Assembly: GCA_037962975.1 (NCBI GenBank)
Contig: CM075670.1
Span: forward strand, 87,857,501 to 87,921,500
Length of the DNA: 64,000 nucleotides
Source: Clitoria ternatea
Lineage: Eukaryota > Streptophyta > Magnoliopsida > Fabales > Fabaceae
Reading direction: 5' to 3'
A model generated the notes under the pieces. It searched no databases, was not told the DNA's origin, and saw only the letters and a list, made by a program, of their open reading frames with translations. Below, piece by piece: positions 44,403 through 54,865 of the stretch (its first letter is position 1; every line of letters begins with the position of its first letter). Both the position numbers and the translations under genes were made by a program.

Positions 44403-46382
44403 TGGTTCCATTCCGGACCGAATAATTTTATAAAAGTGTACAAGGTCAAACTACATTAAGTAAAATATGGCGATAAATCATATGACATCTGAGTGAAATG
44501 TTACATATTGAGGTGCATTAGAATTGATTTAATAGTGTGGCTGATTGAGTATCTATGTATGTATGGTCATATGATACAAGTTAGAATTATATTACTTGAA
44601 TTGAGTATTGGTGTCTGTATGTGTGAAAGCAATGTTTTGAATGTTACCATGTGTTGGGTAATTTTTGTATTCCATGTGAATGAAATAATAAGTCATGATA
44701 AAGCTACTAAGAATGGCTTAGTAACACGAACTAAGGTAAATGAGAATAAGGACGTTGTGGTTAAATTAATGAGAAATATAGCCTGAGTGGCTGAATTTTG
44801 TTTTAATCTAGGGTCTAGTGCTAAGATAGTAGAGTTGGGGTTAATTGACAAGAAATATGATATATGAGTGGTTGTATATATATATATATATAGTCTATGA
44901 TGAATTATTTGAATACTGTGTGTCCCTATTGGTAAGTTCCTTGGCATGGTGCTCTGTTGGTACTCCGATGGTGCGATATCCTTATACTAAGGTATTTTTC
45001 TATAACTCAAAGTAGTTTGAGTAGTTGTTGTATTATATTACTAGACGAAAGGATAAGTACCTGTATTATGTTGTTGATAAGATACAGGTGGTAGATTAAA
45101 ATAACAAAATGGGCATGTTATACTTTGAATAGAATTTTATTGGTGAATAGAATATGTTAAGAACTCTCGGTGATTTGAGCTAAATGGCTTGGGTGATATT
45201 AGATATCTAATCAAAGGTATAAGAGTTATGGTGATGAATTATGTGTATTGGTCATAGATGTAATGGTTGAGGGTCGCCCCAAAATAGGTCATGAGTGACC
45301 TATACAACTTGTTTAAGGTTGCTTAGAATACTTTCTACCTCAAAAGATGCATATAGTTGCTTGCAATGCGCACAATATGGCATAGGAGATTATGATTAAG
45401 TTTGAATATCAAATTATTAAGGAGTTATTTATAAATGTATGAATGAAACCAACAAAATTAAGATTTGTCTGGAAATTCTAAGAGTTAAGCCACAATTGTA
45501 CTATGGTGCAACAAATTGCATAAATGGTGGCACGTTGACTCGAGTTTTTCGAGTGTTGTGGTCAAGTGTGAATGTGAGAGAATTATTAATGGAAATAATT
45601 GGTAATGGGATGGATTGATGAGTGAAATTTTAATCAGCAGGGATATGGTATCCTTAAATATATCTTCAAATATCTGGAAGGTATATGAGGTTTGCTAGTG
45701 CAAAATATAAAAGGTGAAAAAGTTAATAGAGTGTGTTTTGAATAAGCAAAAGCTTAAAAAAGGCCTAAACGTGTTTTTATGCATATCTTCCTCATCTGGT
45801 GGAATTTTTGAATAAGACTTATGACAACAAGTCATCAATGAGGAAGAGATGTTGGTGTCCAAATTTCGTGTGGTTTGAAGGTCATTTGACCAAAAAGAGG
45901 ATTCGTGTAAATTGAGAAGGAAAAATTCAATTGGTGTAGAAAATTCTACAAAATTTGGAAACAACGCAATGTTGGTTTTTCACGCGTGGTGATCGACGTG
46001 TTAGGAATTTGGCCTGACCGTCAACACGAGACACATACATAACCTTTTTATGAACGATTAGTCGCAAGTTTCACTTAAATCGAAGGTCCGACAAATGAGA
46101 TACTCATAATTTTTTTGAATTCCATAGCTATTGCCAAACTGTTGTGGTAGCACTTCAGGCAGCGACTTCTGCATGATGTTGTGATTAATCAAAGTGAAAT
46201 TAGCTCATCGTGTCTTCACGATAAATTTAGAGCATTAAGTTGTAGGAATTATGAAATCGAATTCATGTCGATTCGAGTCCTAGAGCAAAGATATGTATGT
46301 TTTTTTGAAAACTATTTTCTGTTGGAATTCTGTTACCCATGCAACTTTATGCAAAATCTAGGAACAAATCATAAAGAATTTA
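44403..46382. other. Non-coding region downstream of the primer-like site
   Basis: No gag or pol frame is recognisable. A short (TA)n run is at 44876-44891. The stretch is probably a truncated and decayed internal region, cut off by Ogre-3 at 46383. Confidence 0.3.
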
Positions 46383-46689
46383 TGTCGTGACCGAGATCGC
46401 GGCGGGAGGCAGACCGAAAAAGATAAACCATTTTGAAATCCTTTGAAAAAACAGGGGATCGCCACCAATATTTTTTAAAGGTAAAATACCGGGAAAACCC
46501 TTTTTAAAGCATTCATAAAAGTGAAATTCTAAGTTCGGAAGTCTAGTTACAGGTGAGGAAGGTATTAACACCTCACACTATCCATTATAAAACGGTTACC
46601 TCAAATTAATTATGCACATATTAAATAGCCTAAAAATTAATTTAACTTCTTAAGAAAAGGAACAGACAACACGGACAGGGAAATTTGGA

Positions 46690-47145
46690 AATAAGGTTAA
46701 CAGGACGTCCCGTCCATATTAATCTTAAATTGAACAACTTTGTTAAACAGTAATAGTCATAATTAAAAATAAAACAGAACAAAATAAAGATTAACAGGAC
46801 GTCACATCCAAGTTAACCTTAACTTGTAATAAAAAATTAGAGATTAAGATAAAATTAAATAAGATGAGATAAAATATAGTTAATTTAAACAAAACAAAGA
46901 CTATCAATCGTCTCGTTCAAATTAACCCTTTTTTATAAGAAACACTATCATAAATAAAGGATATTATAAAGAGTGAGGGGATTAATAAGACGTCTCATCT
47001 AAATTAATATTGAAAATATGAGATTAACAAGACGACTCATCTAAATTAACCCTTTTTTATAAGAAATATTATTATTTAAATGAAATAAAAGCGGATTTAA
47101 AATTTGAGAAGATTAACAAGACGTCTCATCTAAATTAACCTTCTC
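46690..47145. repeat. RGACG-NNN-CGTCY hairpin motifs, Ogre-3 LTR
   Basis: Six copies of taacaRGACG-NNN-C(A/G)TCY-aaattaa at about 46700, 46796, 46906, 46986, 47028 and 47112, spaced 40-110 bp. Examples: GGACGTCCCGTCC and AGACGTCTCATCT. They are the most regular copies of the motif in this window. Confidence 0.85.
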
Positions 47146-47347
47146 GTCGTAAAATACTTTTTAAAATTAAATAATGACGATATGCAATTAATCAAGATAA
47201 TAACAAAGACACATGAATTTGTGTTTGAATATGCATTTCAGGTTGAATAATTTTGATAATGACAAAAGGAATTGAAGACTCAAATCAAAAGGCTCAAACT
47301 ACCATGAAAACAGAGAAAACAGCATCAGACCTGCAAAAACACGCAAG

Positions 47348-47849
47348 CTAATCGATTACAAGACCAGAGCTAATCGACTATGAAGCTTTTGTCTATTACA
47401 TAATCGATTACAAGATCTCTCCTAATTGATTAGAGAGCTTCTGTTTGTCACCTAATCGATTGCACCAAGGAAGCCAATCGATTACCAAGCTGAGAAAATG
47501 AATTAAAAGCATCAGGTGCATCTGCTAATCGACTACAAGGCTGCCACAATCGATTACCAGTGTTCTGTAATGTCACTAAACGATTACAACTTAAGAACTA
47601 TTCGATTACAGAGTTTCTGTTTGATACCCAATCGATTACACATAAGCTACAATCGATTACCATGCCGCGTAACCAAATTAAATGCATCGGGTGCCACACA
47701 TAATCGACTACAAGGTAAAGAACAATCGATTAGCAAGGTTCTGTCTCTTAGCTAATCGATTACGTGGGAAATGCTAATCGGTTACAAGTCTAATTACACT
47801 GAAGAATTCAAAGTGTAATTGATTACAGCTCAAGGCCTAATCGATTACA
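47348..47849. repeat. CTAATCGATTAC palindrome cluster, SIRE-2 LTR A
   Basis: Around 20 copies or variants of TAATCGATTA (often as CTAATCGATTAC), starting 128 bp from the LTR start and ending about 120 bp before the TATA box. It is denser than the SIRE-1 cluster and uses a different flanking base pair (TA...TA rather than GA...TC). Confidence 0.92.
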
Positions 47850-47966
47850 CTAGGTCCAGAATTTAGGGAAAAGTGTTTTTAAGTGGGAAACCAGCTCACT
47901 TCTCCATTGTTACTCTAATGCCCATGCTGTGTAACGGCTCTAAAGACTTTAGGGCACCTTTCTAAG

Positions 47967-47979
47967 GCCTATAAATGCA
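47967..47979 (+). promoter_or_regulatory. TATA box of SIRE-2 LTR A
   Basis: GCCTATAAATGCA, 747 bp from the LTR start, downstream of the palindromes. The same box is at 57129-57140 in LTR B. Confidence 0.65.
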
Positions 47980-48734
47980 AGACTCCTTCAAAGCAATCAA
48001 ATCCATCAAAGGGAAATCAAATCCTGAGTCTTGTGAGTTCTATTTCTTTTTTAGTTTCATTTTTTGAAACTTAGAACTTATATTTATAAATCCTCTCTTG
48101 TGAGAGTTAGAAATTATGTAAGCCTTCATTTGTTCATCTACTTTATTGAGAGAGTTTATTGATTGTAAAACCAAACATCAAAACACCAAGTTTATTCACT
48201 CTAGGTTGAGTGGTCACAAAGGTTGGGGTTCAACCTTTGGGTATTGAGAGTTTGAGAGATTGGGTGGGTTGTCCTTGTGCTAGTGAGGATTGAGTTCTTG
48301 AGTGTGGGACACTAGGAAGCTGCAACTGCTCATAGCTTGTATCTCTAAACTTCAATAGTGGAAATCCTTCAAGTGGGTTGCTTGAAGGTGAGACGTACAC
48401 CGGGGTGGTGGAACTCGTTAAATTGGTTTGCAAGCTTTTCTTCCCTACTCTCTTGCATTTACTTATTGTACTTAATTGGTATATTGATTTAATTGTGATA
48501 TTATTGCTTGAACTTGAGTAACTAGGCTAAGTTAAAGTGTTGCACACCAAGTGTTTGATAAATTCCCTTAGCAATATTTGCACACTTTCTCATATTGATT
48601 CTTGCTCTGCACTTGCTATTTCTTACATACAAATATACTTAGTGAAAAAGGAATCAATTTCAAAGGCATTCTAACTTAAAGTTTTAAAACTCAATTCACC
48701 CCCCCTCTTGAGTATTGAGACCACTTGAACAATA

Positions 48735-49676
48735 GAATTTAACAAAGGAAAGTGGGCCTGACAGGAATGATTCCCGCTCCTACATATTCTTGAGCTTTTG
48801 AGAAATCAGGGTTACGTAGTTCTTTGATTAATTTCAAGAAAATATTTAAAATTATATATAAAATTATTTTTAATTGATTTGATTTTTAATAATGAAAGAA
48901 AATTTATGAGGAAGGAGAAATACAAGGCGAAGTAATTCGAACGTGCATAAACTTTCGAAGTCTTATATCGCAAATGTAGGAAAAGGTAATTTTACACGAC
49001 ATTGCTCATAAGATTTTAAGACATTTATTTAAAAGAAGCATACATTTAATATTTTCATTTTTCAAATTTAACATAAAACTATTGGTTTTTATCCTTAAAA
49101 GATATTTAGATTTTTAATATTTTTTTAATTTTCTAGATTTTGACATAAATAAGAACTATCTACTTTTATTCAAAAATAGATTTAGATTTTTGATATTTTT
49201 ATTATCCTAAATTTAACAAAAATAATAAACTATTGATTTTTATTCAAAAGTTTTAACACTAAATAACAACTAAGATAATAATAAATAATAGTAAACAATG
49301 ACAAAAAAGTGAGGTATTTATTTTTCTATTTAAGAATTTTTATTATTTAAAACATAGTCTAATAACATTTCTATAATAACAACATTAAACATAACAAATA
49401 TATTTTTGTGTTTATAGTGGTTTTTTTTAAGAAAGAAGTAACAAAAACATTTGGGCTTCTAAAGCCCAATACACCAAAAGAACAAACCCTAAGGGTTTAA
49501 ATTTTAAAAAAAAGTTAAATAAGAAGAGAAGTAAGTGGCAGAAAAGAATAAGGAGGAGAAAGAAAGAGAAGAAAGGGAGAGAGAGGACCAAACGACAGCA
49601 GCTTCAGGCGGTCGCAGAGGATCTTGGTCGGCGTGGCTTGCTGTGGTTAGCGGCGAAATCAGTTTGAGCTCACATG
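48735..49676 (+). repeat. Duplicated Ogre-3 LTR segment inside SIRE-2
   Basis: Collinear with 57904-58838, with a few percent differences (mostly transitions) and one 10-bp indel. It starts at the GAATT target duplication and stops abruptly at 49676, where cacatg is joined to gag sequence gatggtaagcaag. At the same point the other copy continues gaggggtctg. The overlap at the junction is a single base. Confidence 0.9.
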
Positions 49677-51143
49677 ATGGTAAGCAAGTAGAAAAATTGA
49701 TGGATGATTGGACTAGTGAAGAAGAAAAGAAAGTCCAATATAACTATAAAGCCAAAAATCTAATCACGTTAGCTTTAGGCCCTGATGAATTCTTTAGAGT
49801 AGTTACATGTAAATCCGCCAAGGATATGTGGGATACCTTACAAATAACCCATGAAGGTACAAGTGATGTCAAAGACTCTAAGATTAGTACCTTAACTAGT
49901 CAGTATGAAAGCTTTAGACTAAATTCTGGAGAAACAATTGTTGATATGCAAAAGAGGTTCACACTTATTATAAATCATCTCATTACTCTTGGCAAGACTT
50001 ACACTAACAAAGAACTTATTCACAAAGTGTTAAAAAGTCTCACCAGGGAATGACAACCTCTAGTCACCACAATCAAACAATCTCCTAGCATCAATGAAAT
50101 GTCTCTTGCTACACTATTTGGTAAGTTACAAGAACAGGAACAAGAGTTGAAAGAATTAAGGATGGCGGAAGAGGAAGAAAAATCTTCCAAGAAGAAAGGT
50201 CTAGCTCTCAAGGCCAATTCTATCGATGAAGAAGAATCCGCTAGTGAGCTTGATGAAGAAGAAGAGTTTGGACTGTTTGTGAAGCTCTTTGGAAAGTTTA
50301 TGAGAAACAAACGCTTCCAAAAGAGCTTCAAACCTCAAGGTAAGAAACCAATTTCAAATGAAAATTCTTCCTCACCAAATTGCTTCGAATGTGGTAAGGA
50401 AGGAAACTTCAAGGTGGATTGTCCAAATCTCAAGAAGAAAAACAAAGAGAAAAGAGGAAGAATAAGAGCTTACATTGCTTGGGATGAAAATGAAATAAAT
50501 AGCTCAGACGAATCCGAAAATGAGGAAGCCAATCTGTGCCTCATGGCTAATCATCAAGATAAAGATGATGAGGTAAGTCTCCTTGAATTAGATAAAAATG
50601 AATTGCTAGATGCATTTAAGGAATTATATGATAAGTTTGTTAAAATCTCAAACAAATACAAGTTATCTAGGAAAACTATTGATACTCTTGAAATGCATCT
50701 TGTAGAACTTGGCAAAGAAAATGAATGTTTGAAAGAAGAATTAGCAAATGTTCAAGCACACTCTAAGAATAAACCTTGTGATTTTGTAAAGAAATGTGAC
50801 ATCCTAGAAACTAAGGTTTTAGACTTAAATAAAACCTTAGAAAAGTTTACAAATGGTAGAGATAATTTGAATGTATTACTTGGAAATCAAAGACGCATGT
50901 TTAGGATATAACTCTACTAAAAAGGAAAAGCATTACAAAAACTTCTTTGTGCCACCTAGAAAATATTCATCACCATTCACTAAATGCAATCATTGTGGTG
51001 CTAAAGGACATAATGCTTTAAATTGCTATATTAGAAAGCTTAGACCAAAAGTGGTAAGAAAGGTGTGGGTTCCCAAAGGGACATTACCACAAGCTAACCA
51101 AAAAGGACCCAACATAAAATGGGTACCAAGTTCTCTAAATTAA
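49677..51143 (+). pseudogene. SIRE-2 gag, 5'-truncated and fused to Ogre LTR sequence
   Basis: An open frame from 49535 (MAEKNKEEKEREERE...) runs through Ogre-3 LTR sequence and enters gag in frame at about 49677 (GKQVEKLMDDWTSEEEKK), ending at a TGA at 50051 that replaces Trp. The normal gag start, seen in SIRE-1, is absent. Downstream are the Lys/Glu-rich region, a first zinc knuckle CFECGKEGNFKVDC in which His is replaced by Asn, a coiled coil and an intact second knuckle CNHCGAKGHNALNC. A frameshift lies near 50890. The gag stop TAA is at 51141. Confidence 0.88.
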
Positions 51144-54100
51144 TTTTGTTTTGTAGGTATGCCTCAAGGCAAGCAACACCCATTGGTACTTGGATAGTGG
51201 GTGTTCAAAGCACATGACGGGAGATATGAGCAAATTCATAACTTTCACTCCCAAAAGAAAAGGAAGCGTCACTTATGGGGATAATACCAAAGGAAGAATA
51301 CTTGGCATTGGAAACATTGGTAAAAATTCTTCTACCTCAATTAGTGATGTACTATATGTTGAAGGACTCAAACATAACTTGCTTAGCATAAGTCAATTAT
51401 GTGATAAAGGATATAGAGTACTGTTTGAATCTAATTGTTGCATAATTGAAAATAAGCTAAACAAGGAAGTTAAGTTTGTTGGTAAAAGAATTAATAATAT
51501 TTACATGATTGATGTTGATAGTTTGTCTTCAAATAATGTGCAATGCTTCATGACTAGAGAGGATGAATCATGGTGATGGCATAGAAGAATAGCACATATA
51601 CATATAGACCATTTGAACAAACTTGTTTCTAAAGAATTGGTAATTGGTTTGCCAAAGCTCAAATTTGAAAATAAATTTTGTGATGCATGTCAAAAGGGAA
51701 AACAAGTAAAGGTATCTTTTCAAGCTAAAAACGTTGTTTCTACTCAAAGGCCTTTATAACTTTTGCACATGGATTTGTTTGGACCTTTTAAAATCAAAAG
51801 CTTTGGTGGTAACTACTATGGTCTAGTAATTGTAGATGACTATTCAAGATATACATGGACCTTTGTTTCTTGATCATAAAAATGAAGCATATCATGCATT
51901 CAAGAAACTAGCCAAGATTATCCAAAATGAGCAAAATTCAAAGATTGCATCCATAAGAACCGATCATAGGTGAGAATTTGAAAATTAACTATTTAAGAAA
52001 TTTTATGAAAAACATGGTATTGGTCATAATTTTTCAGCTCCTAGAACTCCATAACAAAATGAAGTAGTTGAAAAGAAAAATAGATCTTTGGTGGAGCTTG
52101 CAAGAACCATGTTAAACGAAAATAACATTGCGAAACATTTTTGGGCCGATGCGGTAAATACCTCTTGTCATGTTATGAATAGATGTTTGATTAGGCCTAT
52201 TCTAAAGAAAACCCCCTATGAACTTTACAAAGGAAGAAAACCCAATATATCTTATTTTCATATATTTGGATGTAAATGCTTTATGCTTAACAATGGAAAA
52301 GATAATCTAGGAAAGTTTGATGCAAAAGCTGATGAGGCAATCTTTCTTGGATATTCATCATCAAGTAAATCTTATCGAGTATTTAACAAACAAACAAATA
52401 CTATTGAGGAATCAATTCATGTGAAATTTGATGAAAATAGCCATAACCCTCCGAGAAAGGAAGATGTTGATGATCTTGTAGGTACTCTTTAAGAATTGAA
52501 CTTGGATGACAAAGAAGAAGATAACAAAGAAAAAAACACAACACAAAGAGTGGAAACTCAATAAAAGGAATGGATCACCTCAAAAGACCATCCATTGGAC
52601 AACATTATAGGTTATATCACAAAAGGTGTAAGTACCCGATGTTCTTTTAATACTTGCAATCATTTAACATTTGTCTCTCAAATTGAACCTAAAACCATTG
52701 ATGAAGCTATTATTGATGAACATTGGACATTGGCCATGCAAGAGGAACTAAATCAATTTGAAAAAAATGAAGTTTGGGAATTAGTGCCAAGACCCAATGA
52801 TCACCAAATAATAGGTACTAAATGGGTATTTAGGAACAAGCTAGATGAAAATGGAATAATCACTAGAAATAAAGCTAGGTTAGTAGCTAAGGGTTACAAT
52901 CAAGAAGAGGGCATAGATTATGAAGAAACGTATGCACCCGTAGCTAGGCTAGAAGCTATTAGATTATTATTAGCCTTTGCATGTTGTAAAGATTTTAAAT
53001 TATACCAAATGGATGTCAAGAGTGCTTTCTTAAATGGATACATTCAAAAAGAAGTATATGTTGATCAACCTCCTGGTTTTGAAAACCATCAATTTCCAAA
53101 TCATGTTTTCAAATTAACAAAAGCATTATATGGTTTAAAACAAGCTCCAAGAGCTTGGTATGAAAGATTAAGCAAATTTCTTTTGAAAAACAATTTTGAA
53201 AGAGGAAAAGTTGATACAACATTATTCATCAAGCACAAAAAGAATGACATACTATTGGTTCAACTATACATGGATGATATTATTTTTGGTGCTACTAATG
53301 AATTACTTTGCAAGGAGTTTGCTAAGTTAATGTAGGATGAATTTGAGATGTCCATGATGGGAGAACTTACATTCTTCCTTGGGCTACAAATTAAGCAAAC
53401 CCAAGAAGGTACATTCATTAGTCAATCCGAAAACTGCAAGGAGTTGCTTAGGAAATTCAACATGGACAAGGCAAATGAAATCGCCACTCCCATAAGCACA
53501 TCTTGCTACTTGGACAAAGATGAGAAAGGTAAAGATGTTGAAATTACCAAATATCGAGGTATGATTGGATCTTTACTCTATTTTACTACAAGTAGACCAA
53601 ACATAATCTTTGCCGTTTACATGTGTACTAGATATCAAGCATGTCTAAAAGAATCACACCTCACTGTTGTAAAACGAATAATGTACCTTGTTGACACTAT
53701 AAAGGTCTTTGGTATCCTAAAGGTGTTGAATATACTCTAATAGGATATTCTGATGCTGATTTTGCTGGATGTAAACTTGATAGAAAAAGCACTAGTGGTA
53801 CATGTCATTTGCTTGGTAGCTCTCTCGTTTCTTGGCATAGTAAGAAACAAGTAAGTGTTGCTTTATCAACAACTGAGGCAGAATATGTTGTAGCTGGAAG
53901 TTGCTGTGCTCAAATCCTTTGGATGAGGAAACAACTTCTTGACTTTGGTGTTATATTAGACCATGTGCCTCTTAAATGTGACAATACTAGCGCCATTAAC
54001 ATTTCAAAGAATCCTGTCATGCATTCAAGGACCAAGCATATAGAGATAAGACATCATTTCATTAGAGATCATGTGTTAAAGGGTGATTGCATGCTTAAAC

Positions 54101-54213
54101 ATGTTGAAACTTCTAAATAACTAGCTGATATCTTCACCAAATCTCTTGCAAAGGAACAATTTATATATATTAGAAGAGAATTAGGAATCCTAGATATTTC
54201 AAATTGTGTTTGA
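51144..54213 (+). pseudogene. SIRE-2 pol (protease, integrase, RT, RNase H), decayed
   Basis: Protease DSGCSKHMTG is at about 51192. Integrase zinc site and HMDLFGP lie at 51590-51790, with a frameshift near 51870 and stops through 52080, then the ELARTMLNENN region (52088-52492). RT is at 52680-53700 (ARLVAKGYNQEEG, QMDVKSAFLNGY) with active site YMDDIIFG instead of YVDD. RNase H is at 53740-54210 (ALSTTEAEYVVAGS, TKHIEIRHHFIRDH). In-frame stops at 51757, 52052, 52490, 52562, 53333 and 54118 all correspond to Gln codons in SIRE-1, that is C to T changes. The last codons overlap the start of an LTR-like sequence at about 54207. Confidence 0.9.
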
Positions 54214-54343
54214 ATATTGAATGATTTTGATAATTCCTTCCTTTATAGTATGTTTAATGAGTAAGTGATTGATTGAGGCATGATATATTGAATCTCAAGT
54301 GCCTTTGTTTGAAATCTGTATGTTTTGAGTATTTCTGGGCTTC

Positions 54344-54658
54344 CCTAATCGATTACTAAGCCATACCTAATCGATTAGTAACCTTCTGTTTCGTATATAA
54401 TTAATTACACTTTGATAGCTAATCGATTACTAGCTCTCTGTTTCATAACAAATCGATTAGAACCTCTGTCCAATCGATTACTGATGTTTCATCTTCCTGA
54501 TAATCGATTACACACTCCTCCTAATTGATTTCCAAGGTTCTGTTTTTCACACAATTGATTACACACCTTACACTAATCGATTACCCCTGTGCAAAAATGT
54601 TTTAGATTCCTCAGAAAACACACACTAATCGATTAGCCTATGAGCCTAATCGATTAGC
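54344..54658. repeat. CTAATCGATTAC palindrome cluster upstream of SIRE-2 ORF3
   Basis: About ten copies or variants of TAATCGATTA between the pol stop and the ORF3 TATA box. The flanking bases match the SIRE-2 LTR type, not the SIRE-1 type. Confidence 0.9.
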
Positions 54659-54754
54659 TTCACACCATGATTGCAGAATTAAATGCTTAATCCTTGTGAC
54701 AGTTTTTCACCCAACCCTAATCCATTCTCCAAACCCTAATCCATCTCCCCTAAC

Positions 54755-54766
54755 CCTATAAATACC
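54755..54766 (+). promoter_or_regulatory. Candidate TATA box of SIRE-2 ORF3
   Basis: CCTATAAATACC, about 100 bp before the ORF3 ATG at 54866, followed by a CT-rich leader (54770-54865) typical of a plant 5' untranslated region. No upstream ATG precedes the ORF in this leader. Confidence 0.65.
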
Positions 54767-54865
54767 CCTTCCCACACCACTTCCATCTTACACCATCGTA
54801 TTACCTATTCTTCAATCTCTCAAACCTCTTAAAGCTCTTCCACTCTCTCTTCTTCATCTTCAATC

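Larger units (their letters stand above)
47220..48734 (+). repeat. LTR A of SIRE-2 (left)
   Basis: 1515 bp, starts TGTGTTTGAATATG, ends CACTTGAACAATA (the final CA changed to TA). The start is defined by the polypurine tract junction of LTR B. It is followed not by a primer site but by GAATT and Ogre-3 LTR sequence, exactly as a solo LTR would be. Confidence 0.9.
54207..54865 (+). promoter_or_regulatory. LTR-like (U3-like) spacer upstream of SIRE-2 ORF3
   Basis: It begins TGTTTGAATATTGAATG then ATTTTGATAAT, resembling the LTR start TGTGTTTGAATATG and its 'aataattttgataatgac'. The palindrome cluster starts 137 bp in (128 bp in the LTR), and a TATA box follows. The layout mirrors U3 of this element's LTR. 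I infer an internal promoter for ORF3. Confidence 0.55.

Noticed and set aside
44876..44891. Functional hairpin at the (TA)n run
   Set aside because: Simple dinucleotide repeat in AT-rich DNA with no supporting context.
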